This document shows, one piece after another, positions 1 through 7,676 of a DNA stretch of 54,208 nt. The notes under the pieces are model-generated. The model saw only the letters and a list, made by a program, of their open reading frames with translations, did no database searches and had not been told where the DNA came from. How positions within the stretch are numbered: position 1 is the stretch's first letter; each line of letters starts with the position of its first letter. The position numbers and the translations under genes are program-made. Source of the stretch: Kiritimatiellia bacterium (GTDB lineage: Bacteria > Verrucomicrobiota > Kiritimatiellia > RFP12 > UBA1067); contig JAKSOW010000005.1 of NCBI GenBank assembly GCA_024405395.1, positions 1 to 54,208 of the forward strand, in the 5' to 3' direction.

Positions 1-2591
1 GCCTTGACATTCAGGGAGCCCGTCACGTTCAAGACATCATTGCAGATCGCCACCCGCGTGCCATCAACCGCGGTGAGCTTAACCGATGCGGCGTCGGCAA
101 TGCCGTAGGGTGGTGTCACGGAGCTGATCTTCAGACGATTGTCTTGGGGCGATAGCGTAGGTTGGCGCCAGCCTTTGAGGTTTTCGAAACTGGCATTTCC
201 CGCCAATGTGGCGCCGTTGACGCGAATGTTGTCGTAGGCCGTCTTCTCACCGCGGGCACCACGGAACTGAAGTGCGAAGGTGCCGTCTTGGGAAGGTACA
301 AAGGACAGGGAATAGTCCTTCCAGCTTTCTTCGGCCTCATAGATCATGCTGGTGATGCGTTCCCCACGAGACCAGCTGGGAATGATGCAGTGCTTGAGCG
401 CCGTGGCGATTGGCGGGTCGTTAGGTGCAGGCTTTTTGTGTGCCAGAAGATGAAGGCTCACGCGTGCGGGGGCGTACTCGACACGCAAGGGACGGGGGCG
501 TGTGACATTGTCGCCAAGCTTGACAGGTGGAGAGACGCGGTTGTCGCTCGCGTAAAGGCCCATCTCCGCCACACGGAGTCGTCCTACAAGATCGCGTGCG
601 GGGCCGGGCCTCAGTTCCCAGCCGAAATTGAAGTAGTCCTCAAATCCTGGGTCCTCGGCCGTCTCAAGATTGTTCGTGTAGACCGTGTCGGCCGCGATTT
701 TCCGCCAGTTCTCAAGCAGGGTGCCGCCACAGCCAACCGCCACATTGTTTGAAATCTGGTTGTAGAGGGCATTGTGGGCAAAGATGGGGTCGGCAAGCAG
801 GGTAGGGGCGAGTAGCTTCGGATAGCGGGAGGTCCATAGCGTGTTTCCGAAGAGCTGGGGCCGGGCCAGGATCGGTTTGAACAGCATGCTCTTGCGTCCG
901 GCGCCAGACCACATTTTTCCGAAAGACTCCACGCCTCGGCTGCCGAGTGTGATGCCATGGTCGCAGTTCATCGTCACATTGCCGTAGACGAGGTTGTCGT
1001 TTCCGCCGCCGATGTAGATGCCGGGCGAGGCGCGGTTGATGAGATTGTGGCGCACGATGACGCCGCTGGAGAAGTCGTCCAGATATATCCCTTTGGTGTG
1101 GGTGGTACGCGGTTGCTTTCCCGTCATATGCAGGAGATTGTGCTCGATAACGGTTCCGCGTTTGGTCCAGTCGCGCTGGCAACAGTAGATGGTGCCGGCA
1201 TCGTCCTGCATGCAGGTGTCATGAGTGATGTTGAAGACGATGCGGTGGTCATTCCCCTGAAAGCCAATGGCCTGGTGGAGCGCGTGGTGGATGAGGTTAT
1301 GCGTACAGTGGTTGCCTACGCCGGTGAGGCGTACGCCCGGACGATAATTGGCGGTGACGCGCCCGTAGTGGTGGATGTGGTTGTTGTCGGCGATGTGATT
1401 CGCGGGTGTGAGGGTCTCGAAGATGCCGCCTTCCAGCGCAATGCCGCCCTCGCCGAGCTCAAAGAGATCGCAGCCCTCCACGCGGCAATCGCGGCCACCC
1501 GAGATGATGATGCCCCAGGCCGACGTGTCACGCACAATCGTGGCGCGAATCGTGCAGTTGGTGCAGCTGCTGAAGCTGATGGCGTCCGTGCGGGCTTGAG
1601 AGCGGGCACAGCCCTCACAGGAGCCGTGGCTGCGTGCCGTACCGCGGATGAGTCCGGGAGCGCTGGCAAGCGCAAGCGGTTCCGCATTGTCGAGGGGCCA
1701 CACATAGAGGCGGTGATGAGCTCTGTCGAGGACCCATTCGCCAGGGCGGTCGAGTTCGGAAAGGGCGTTGAAGACCCGGAAAGCGGCACCGTCGCGAATG
1801 CCGTATCCGCCGAGATGTTGGGCGGGGACGGAGATTTGCTTTGCGATGGGGTCAATCTTCTGCACGGGAACCTTGGCGTCGGCCCATTCATAGACCCAAA
1901 GTCCGTCCGCCCAGAGCTCGGGCTCATGTGCCCAGGCCGATAGGCGGTCGCTTTCATAACCGAAGATGCCGGTCAACGAGATGACGGCGTCGTGACGTTT
2001 CTGGAAAGGAGGGGTTATCGTGGAGACGCGCGTGTAACCTGCATTGGGCCAACAGGCCGACGGCAGTCGCCGAGTGCCCTGAAAGAGCGAGAGGGGCTGT
2101 GAGATCTTGCGCTTGCCGATACAGAAACCGCCCAGGAAACTCGGGAGTTCGAGATTGTCCGGAAGATCGTATTGTAGAGCCTTGTCGCGGGCAACGGCCG
2201 GTAATAGGTCACGTACGGCGGCATCTGTCACCGCGTGGCCCGATGACAGGAGACAGGCTCCTGTGAATAGGGCTCGCGTGCGCGTGGCGGCTCGCCAGCG
2301 GATGGGGGTCTCGGCTGTGCCGGCGTCGCGCGCATCCAGCTCCAGCGGGGTGGCGAACGTATAGGTACCGTCCGCAAAAGTGAGAACAGCACCACCCTCC
2401 GGAAGCAGTCCGTTGTGGGCGGCCCTCCAGGCACGTAGGGCGTTACGGGCGCCTGTAGGGCTGGCGACAGGTTGGGACTGGGTGCCGGGATTGGCGTCAT
2501 CGCCAGTGGGATCAACAAAGATCTCAACAGGTGCGGCGATGTCGGCAATGGACAATATAAGGCAAAACAGCAGAGGAACTGAGCGTTTCAT
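1..2591 (-). CDS. Secreted right-handed parallel beta-helix protein, GH141-like (3' end off window)
   Basis: An open frame of 863 codons runs from an ATG at 2591-2589 on the minus strand to the left edge without a stop, so the C-terminus is missing. The product starts with a signal peptide (MKRSVPLLFCLILSIADIAA), followed by FVDPTGDDANPGTQSQP, the usual opening of secreted beta-helix enzymes. The middle (about residues 330-600) is rich in Asn/His/Gly turns of parallel beta-helix rungs. A DDAGTIY motif sits near residues 463-469, followed by QRDWTKRG and then GIYLDD. These resemble the beta-helix glycosidases I associate with family GH141 (fucosidase/xylanase), but the family assignment is from memory. 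The end near the window edge looks like a carbohydrate-binding beta-sandwich. The likely role is extracellular glycan cleavage. It is divergent from the hydrolase operon starting at 2725. Confidence is high for the gene and moderate for GH141. Confidence 0.85.
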   Translation of the reverse strand, partial: MKRSVPLLFCLILSIADIAAPVEIFVDPTGDDANPGTQSQPVASPTGARNALRAWRAAHNGLLPEGGAVLTFADGTYTFATPLELDARDAGTAETPIRWRAATRTRALFTGACLLSSGHAVTDAAVRDLLPAVARDKALQYDLPDNLELPSFLGGFCIGKRKISQPLSLFQGTRRLPSACWPNAGYTRVSTITPPFQKRHDAVISLTGIFGYESDRLSAWAHEPELWADGLWVYEWADAKVPVQKIDPIAKQISVPAQHLGGYGIRDGAAFRVFNALSELDRPGEWVLDRAHHRLYVWPLDNAEPLALASAPGLIRGTARSHGSCEGCARSQARTDAISFSSCTNCTIRATIVRDTSAWGIIISGGRDCRVEGCDLFELGEGGIALEGGIFETLTPANHIADNNHIHHYGRVTANYRPGVRLTGVGNHCTHNLIHHALHQAIGFQGNDHRIVFNITHDTCMQDDAGTIYCCQRDWTKRGTVIEHNLLHMTGKQPRTTHTKGIYLDDFSSGVIVRHNLINRASPGIYIGGGNDNLVYGNVTMNCDHGITLGSRGVESFGKMWSGAGRKSMLFKPILARPQLFGNTLWTSRYPKLLAPTLLADPIFAHNALYNQISNNVAVGCGGTLLENWRKIAADTVYTNNLETAEDPGFEDYFNFGWELRPGPARDLVGRLRVAEMGLYASDNRVSPPVKLGDNVTRPRPLRVEYAPARVSLHLLAHKKPAPNDPPIATALKHCIIPSWSRGERITSMIYEAEESWKDYSLSFVPSQDGTFALQFRGARGEKTAYDNIRVNGATLAGNASFENLKGWRQPTLSPQDNRLKISSVTPPYGIADAASVKLTAVDGTRVAICNDVLNVTGSLNVK

Positions 2592-2598
2592 GATCAAG

Positions 2599-2627
2599 AG
2601 TATAGCGAATTTGCCGAGAGGAAGCAA
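2599..2627 (-). promoter_or_regulatory. Promoter of the leftward beta-helix gene, apparently leaderless
   Basis: Read on the minus strand, TTGCTT (2627-2622) is followed by a 17-bp spacer and TATACT (2604-2599). The TATACT ends 7 nt before the ATG at 2591, so transcription should start at or next to the start codon, and no Shine-Dalgarno sequence can fit. The -10 is good and the -35 keeps only TTG. This is a sequence-only prediction. Confidence 0.55.
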
Positions 2628-2661
2628 GCAAACTACAGGAAGTTTCCGGCGTGCCGTTTTG

Positions 2662-2691
2662 TTGACTCTTGGAGTTGGTTTTTGCTAAAAT
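2662..2691 (+). promoter_or_regulatory. Promoter of the hydrolase operon
   Basis: TTGACT (2662-2667) and TAAAAT (2686-2691) are separated by 18 bp and lie 33 bp before the ATG at 2725. The purine-rich AGCGAGAGA between them and the start can act as a ribosome binding site. This promoter is back-to-back with the leftward promoter at 2599-2627, so the 133-bp gap probably controls both units. Confidence 0.55.
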
Positions 2692-2724
2692 ACATTTTTC
2701 AGGAATCTGCAAGCGAGAGACTAT

Positions 2725-3963
2725 ATGAAAAACAATTTTGCACTAGTTGCGGTCCTGGCGTCAACCCTGGTCTGGGTGGGGTATGCACAGCCGGAATTCG
2801 TGGTGCCTGAAACGCTTTATGCCGCCCCAGGATTGGAGTGCAACGTCTATTTCAAGAATGTCTTCACCTCAGTCGTGCCGCAGCGTTTCGCCTTTCGCGC
2901 GGCGGCGGCCCTGGGGCGCAGTGAGCTTACCCGCTGGTGCTGGACGCCTGCGGCGGCGGACGCCGGCAAGTCGGTTCCCGTCGTCTTTGAGGCCTGGGAT
3001 GATTCCGGGCTCGTTGCGGCGGCCACAACGACGGTGCAGGTGGCTGCGCAGCCCTCCGAGACGCTGAAGGCCAAACGCACGACGCTCGCGCTGTTCGCCG
3101 CCTCCATCACCAATTCCCGCTATCAGGACCAGCTGCTCGCGGACATGCGCGAGGCCGGCTATGCGAACTATGTGCCCGTGGGTGCGCGGAAGGGCAAACC
3201 CATCAAGGAGGGGGAGCTTGTGGCCGACCACGACGGCTACGGCGGCTACACCTTCAATACCTTCCTGACGCGGTATAAGGTCTCGAACGAGGAAATTGAG
3301 CATATCCAAGACGCCGCCGAGCGGGAGCAGCTCAAGTCGCTGGGATTGCCCGAGAAGATTGTTCACGCCTGGCAACGTGCGCTGCTGCGCAGTCCGCTGA
3401 TGCGTTTCCGCAATGGGATGAAGGTGCTGGACGTGCAGGCCTGGCTGGACGACGTCAATGGCGGGCAGCCAATCGACTATGTGGTGATCGAGTTGGGCTG
3501 CAACAGCGTATTTTCCTATACGGGCGAAATCCCCGAGGTCCGTGCACGTTTCCGCGCAGAGGTGACGCCCTCGGCGCGCGAACTTGTCGCAGCGCTGCGT
3601 AAGTGTCTGCCCAACGCTACCTATGCCTTCTGCAATCAGATCATCGGCTGCAGCCAGGACGGTTTTGCCGCCAACTACGGTGCACGCTGGAACGAGATGC
3701 AGTTCCGCAAGGTCGCCTTTGGCATGAATGCCGAGATTGAGGCTCTGGTGCGGGAGTTCAACGATCCCAAGGTCAAGTTCGTGCCGTTCATGCAGGGCAT
3801 CGATCCCTTCAATTCGTACATCCGCGGCAACGTGCCTGCCCATGCGCGCAGTGAGGAGAAGGTGTGGCGCGACGTGAACGCCGTGCATCCCTCCGCTGCC
3901 GGTGGCCGTCAACTGGGCGACACTCTGGCCGCCTGGCTGATGAACGATCTGACGCGGAAGTGA
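2725..3963 (+). CDS. Secreted SGNH/GDSL-like hydrolase with altered catalytic motifs
   Basis: The 412-residue product has a signal peptide (about residues 1-21, ending GYAQ), a beta-sandwich-like region to about residue 115, then an SGNH-hydrolase-like domain. The family acts as esterase or acetylesterase on sugars. Block I is AASIT with the candidate nucleophile Ser127, in place of GDS. Block III is LGCNS (Gly258, Asn260). Block V is NAVHPSAAG with His388. The Asp normally three residues before the His is Asn385; Asp383 is nearby. The fold is therefore recognisable but the active site is non-canonical, so activity may be altered or lost. It is the first gene of an exported-hydrolase operon and sits 48 bp upstream of a tandem esterase. 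The role in glycan de-esterification is inferred. Confidence 0.8.
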   Translation: MKNNFALVAVLASTLVWVGYAQPEFVVPETLYAAPGLECNVYFKNVFTSVVPQRFAFRAAAALGRSELTRWCWTPAAADAGKSVPVVFEAWDDSGLVAAATTTVQVAAQPSETLKAKRTTLALFAASITNSRYQDQLLADMREAGYANYVPVGARKGKPIKEGELVADHDGYGGYTFNTFLTRYKVSNEEIEHIQDAAEREQLKSLGLPEKIVHAWQRALLRSPLMRFRNGMKVLDVQAWLDDVNGGQPIDYVVIELGCNSVFSYTGEIPEVRARFRAEVTPSARELVAALRKCLPNATYAFCNQIIGCSQDGFAANYGARWNEMQFRKVAFGMNAEIEALVREFNDPKVKFVPFMQGIDPFNSYIRGNVPAHARSEEKVWRDVNAVHPSAAGGRQLGDTLAAWLMNDLTRK

Positions 3964-4011
3964 ACGGGCGCCTAGGTGCCCAGCCCGAAAAGTTTTGACA
4001 GGAGACATAAT

Positions 4012-5739
4012 ATGAAGAATGTGATCATGATGAGTGCAGCCTTGAGCATGTTGGCCGCCATGGCCGCCGAGCGTACGCCGCTCTGGCCCGAGGGGAAGAT
4101 TCCGCATTTCAACGACAAGCAGTATGCTGCGCCTTCGCAGGAACTGAAGGAACCCGGCTTTGACCGGGCGGCCCACCGCATGCCGTATCTGGAGTGGAGC
4201 GAAGCGCCCCAGGGGGCCAAGACGGACGCCTGTGTGATTCTCATCTCGGGCGGCGGCTACAACTGCACGTGCGACGGTCCCGCGTTCAAGCAGCTGGAGC
4301 GGAGACTCCTCGAGAACGGCATCACCTGCGTGTGGCTGTGGTACCGCACGCCGCGGCCGGCTGGTCTGCCCATCTACCAGAGCGGCTGGGAAGACGGTCA
4401 GCGCGCGGTGCGCATTGTACGTGCCGAAGCGAAGAAGCGTGGCTACAATCCCGAGAAAATCGGCGTGCTGGGCTGTTCGGCGGGCTCCCATCTGTCGGTT
4501 ATGCTGGGCACAAGCGCGCTCACGCCGGCGTATGACCCGGTGGATGAGCTGGACAAGCTGCCCTGCCACATCAACTGGGCACTGCCGATGTGCCCGGCGT
4601 ATGTGCTCTCGGACGGTTTCGAAGGCGCGAACAAGGAAAAGGGGCAGGCGCCGGGGTTGACATTGAATCCCTCGTTCAAGTTTGATGCGAAGACCTGCCC
4701 GATGTGCTTCTTCCATGGCGGCGACGACCCCTATTCGCCCAATGGCTCCACGCAGATCTACCGTCAGCTGCGTCGGATGAAGATCCCCGCCGAGCTTCAC
4801 CTCGACGCGGGTCGCAAGCATGGCCCCGTCAAGTACGAGGCGTTTGAGCGCGCCATCGAGTTCATGCGTCAGATGGGCTTCCTCGGCAAGCTGGCGCGCG
4901 AAAAGCGCGAAGACCACCGTTGGCACCCGGACGGCACCTTGCGCACGGAGAAGGAATATCTCTGGCCCAAGGGCAAGATGCCCAAGGTCGGCGAGAACGA
5001 GACCTACGATCCCTACCTGGTGTGGTACATTCCCGAGAAGCCCACGACCAAGGCCATCCAGGTGGTCCTCGCCGGCGGCGGCTATGGCTTCTGCAACTAT
5101 GTGGGCGAAAGTCTGCCGGTGGCGTATTACCTCAACCAGAAGGGCATGACCGTGGTGGCGGTGAAGTACCGCTGTCCGCGTCCCCAGGGCCAGCCCAAGC
5201 ACATGTTCGGCTGGACGGATGCGCAGCGTGCCATCCGCATGGTGCGCGCGGAAGCGCCTGCACGTGGCCTGGACCCCAACCGCATCGGCACGATGGGCTT
5301 CTCGGCGGGCGGCCACCTCACGCTGATGACGGCGCTCTCCTCGCTCACGAATGCCTATGAGCCGATCGACGAGATCGACAAGCTGTCCTGTTCGGTGCAG
5401 TGGGCCTGCCCGATCTATCCCGCCTATGCGCTGACGGATGGCGCGGACGTGCCCAACAAGACCGGCGGCAATGCCGACGAGGCCGTGCCCGTGCCTGAGT
5501 TCGCCTTTGACGCGGCGACGCCGCCGATGTGCTTTATGCATGGCGACGCGGATGGCTGGGCGGCTATGAACTCCGTGAAGATCTGGGAACGTCTGCGCCT
5601 GATGGGCCTGCAGAGCGATCTCCACACGCTGGCGCTGCGTGGCCACTGCTTCCAGGTGTCGGCGGCGCCCGGCACGGGCAGCTACACGTGGCTGGACCGC
5701 ATCTGGGACTTCTACACGCGCAAGGGCATCAACAAGTAA
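4012..5739 (+). CDS. Exported tandem-duplicated alpha/beta-hydrolase (acetyl-xylan-esterase-like)
   Basis: The ATG at 4012 follows GGAGA and begins a signal peptide (about 19 residues, ending MAA); an earlier in-frame start at 3976 has no such features. The 575-residue protein holds two copies of the same hydrolase domain, each opening with LWPxGKxP and a GGGY oxyanion strand. Copy 1 (about residues 20-290) has nucleophile Ser156 in GCSAGS, Asp238/239 and His270. Copy 2 (about 305-575) has Ser431 in GFSAGG, Asp512/514 and His545. Both triads look intact. Related proteins with this opening are typically carbohydrate or feruloyl esterases. It lies between an SGNH hydrolase and a C69-C26 protein and is probably co-transcribed with them. 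The exact substrate cannot be read from sequence. Confidence 0.9.
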   Translation: MKNVIMMSAALSMLAAMAAERTPLWPEGKIPHFNDKQYAAPSQELKEPGFDRAAHRMPYLEWSEAPQGAKTDACVILISGGGYNCTCDGPAFKQLERRLLENGITCVWLWYRTPRPAGLPIYQSGWEDGQRAVRIVRAEAKKRGYNPEKIGVLGCSAGSHLSVMLGTSALTPAYDPVDELDKLPCHINWALPMCPAYVLSDGFEGANKEKGQAPGLTLNPSFKFDAKTCPMCFFHGGDDPYSPNGSTQIYRQLRRMKIPAELHLDAGRKHGPVKYEAFERAIEFMRQMGFLGKLAREKREDHRWHPDGTLRTEKEYLWPKGKMPKVGENETYDPYLVWYIPEKPTTKAIQVVLAGGGYGFCNYVGESLPVAYYLNQKGMTVVAVKYRCPRPQGQPKHMFGWTDAQRAIRMVRAEAPARGLDPNRIGTMGFSAGGHLTLMTALSSLTNAYEPIDEIDKLSCSVQWACPIYPAYALTDGADVPNKTGGNADEAVPVPEFAFDAATPPMCFMHGDADGWAAMNSVKIWERLRLMGLQSDLHTLALRGHCFQVSAAPGTGSYTWLDRIWDFYTRKGINK

Positions 5740-5760
5740 GACGAAACGGGGGTGCAGGCG

Positions 5761-7659
5761 ATGAAGCGGCTGTTGCTGGTGTGCGCGGTGATTGGGGCCT
5801 GGGGGACGCTTCAGGCTTGTACCGTCATCATTGTGGGCAAGAAGGCCTCGACCACGGGCCGCGTCATCGTGGGGCACAATGAAGACGACAGAGGTCCGTA
5901 TGTGATGCGCCACGGCCGTGTGCCGGCCCGTGAATGGCCTGCCGGTAGCGTGCTGCCCGCCGAGAAGGGCCTGGCGGCCATTCCGCAGGTGCCGCATACG
6001 CTGGGCTTCTTCTGGAGCGAGCTCAAGGCCTCCTGGGGACCCGCGGGGGCGGCAGACGCCTTTCTGAACGAGAAGGGCGTGCTGGTGGTCTCCGACAACG
6101 CCGGACACACCAAGGAGGACCGAAACGACGCCTCGCGCCTGACGGATGGCGGCATCTTCTACAACATTCGGCGTGCGGTGGCCGAACGGGCCACCAGCGC
6201 GCGCGAAGCTGTGCGGATCATCGGCGAGCTCGTCGAGAAGTGGGGCTATGTGCCGGGTGGCCGCATCTACACGGTGGCCGATGCCGACGAAGGCTGGCAG
6301 GTGCAGATCGTGAGCGGACGGCACTGGGCAGCACAGCGCTGTCCGGACGACGCCATTGCCGTGTGCCCCAATCACTACACGATCCACACGCTTCCCGAGA
6401 AGCCCAATGACGAATGCCGGTTTGCGCCGGACGTCGTCACCTATGCGGTGAACAAGGGTTGGTGGCCCAAGGACAGGCCCTTCGATTTTGCCGCTGCCTA
6501 TCAGGCCGCCGACTGGGTGCGCAATCCTCACAACACCTTCCGCCAGGAGTACATGAATTCGCTGCTGCTGGGACGGGTCTGGAAGGACGAGTCCTATCCC
6601 TTCAGCGTGAAGGCGGAGAAGGCCGTTTCGCCGGATGACGTCAAGGCGGCGCTTTGCGCACACCCCGAGGGCGTCATTCCGCATAAGGACGACTTTGATT
6701 CGTCCGCCACCTGTCGTGCCGGCACCAAGGAGTCTCTGGTGTGCGACTTTGGCCATCCGGTGGCCGAGACGGTGCTGCACGTTTCGGGTCCGCAGCCCTG
6801 CGTGTCGGGCTACACGGCCCTCAAGCCCTTGGCGCCCGAACCTTTGCCGCCCGCATTTGAGGACCATCGTGCGGTTGCGCGTCTCGACACCCATTTCCAG
6901 GCCGAACCCGAATTGGCGCCCAAACCGCTCGTGGTGGGCATCAGCGACAACTGCAATCCGGGGCATGACGGCGTGCGCAACTATTTCGTGGATGCTCTGG
7001 CGCAGGCGGGACACATTCCCGTGGTCATCGGCATGTGCAAGGATCCAAAACGGCTGGAGATTGCGGTGTCGCGCATCGACCTGCTGCTGATGACGGGCGG
7101 TGCTGATGTGCATCCTTCCCGTTATGGCGAGGCGAATGTGAACTGCAGCAAAATCCAGGTGGGGCGCGACGATTTCGACTTCATGCTCATGGACGCCGCT
7201 GTGAAGCGCCGACTGCCCATTTTGGGCGTATGCCGTGGCCATCAGCTCGTGAACATCTATTTCGGCGGTTCGCTCTACCAGGATGTCTACAAGGAGTGCG
7301 GCGCGAAGCCCAATTCCCACAACAGCGGGAAATGGAGCAAGGACAGGATGAATCCCGTGGCCCATTTCCTTGACCTGGATCCCACGTCGCGGCTGGCGGG
7401 CATCGTGGGCACGAACAGGCTGGCGGTGAACAGCCATCACCACCAGGCCGTCAAGCGCCTCGCCCCGGGCTTCAAGGTCACGGCATGGGCGGAGGATGGC
7501 GTGGTGGAGGCCATCGAAAGCCAGGATTATCCGGCGGCAGGACTGCAGTTCCACGCCGAATCGCTGATCACCTGCCGTGCGCAGCACCCCGACTTTGATT
7601 TGTACCGCCTCGAACTCATCTTCCGCGAAATCGGCCGCCTTTGTGGTGCCGTCCGCTGA
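5761..7659 (+). CDS. Exported fusion of C69-type Ntn peptidase and C26-type glutamine amidohydrolase
   Basis: This is a 632-residue two-domain protein. After a signal peptide (residues 1-19), CTVIIVGKKAS begins at Cys20, followed by VGHNEDD. This matches the N-terminal-nucleophile signature of family C69 dipeptidases, where the Cys is exposed by cleavage. The sequence LQAC is a poor lipobox (Gln at -2), so Cys20 is more likely the nucleophile than a lipid anchor. From about residue 388 there is a class I glutamine-amidotransferase-like domain of the gamma-glutamyl-GABA hydrolase type (C26): TGGADVHPSRYGE, GVCRGHQ with Cys491, and FHAE with His598 and Glu600. Both active sites look complete. 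The fusion suggests sequential hydrolysis of gamma-glutamyl and dipeptide bonds outside the cytoplasm, perhaps from peptidoglycan or host peptides; that is inference. It lies 21 bp after the tandem esterase. Confidence 0.88.
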   Translation: MKRLLLVCAVIGAWGTLQACTVIIVGKKASTTGRVIVGHNEDDRGPYVMRHGRVPAREWPAGSVLPAEKGLAAIPQVPHTLGFFWSELKASWGPAGAADAFLNEKGVLVVSDNAGHTKEDRNDASRLTDGGIFYNIRRAVAERATSAREAVRIIGELVEKWGYVPGGRIYTVADADEGWQVQIVSGRHWAAQRCPDDAIAVCPNHYTIHTLPEKPNDECRFAPDVVTYAVNKGWWPKDRPFDFAAAYQAADWVRNPHNTFRQEYMNSLLLGRVWKDESYPFSVKAEKAVSPDDVKAALCAHPEGVIPHKDDFDSSATCRAGTKESLVCDFGHPVAETVLHVSGPQPCVSGYTALKPLAPEPLPPAFEDHRAVARLDTHFQAEPELAPKPLVVGISDNCNPGHDGVRNYFVDALAQAGHIPVVIGMCKDPKRLEIAVSRIDLLLMTGGADVHPSRYGEANVNCSKIQVGRDDFDFMLMDAAVKRRLPILGVCRGHQLVNIYFGGSLYQDVYKECGAKPNSHNSGKWSKDRMNPVAHFLDLDPTSRLAGIVGTNRLAVNSHHHQAVKRLAPGFKVTAWAEDGVVEAIESQDYPAAGLQFHAESLITCRAQHPDFDLYRLELIFREIGRLCGAVR

Positions 7660-7676
7660 CAGGAAAGGAATATCGT

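Noticed and set aside
957..1943. A 328-codon open frame on the plus strand.
   Set aside because: It lies opposite the leftward beta-helix gene, whose translation is continuous for 863 codons with signal peptide and beta-helix motifs. The plus-strand product has no domain.
3995..4011. TTGACA and CATAAT just before the tandem-esterase gene.
   Set aside because: They are only 5 bp apart, far too close for a promoter. The sequence overlaps the ribosome binding site.
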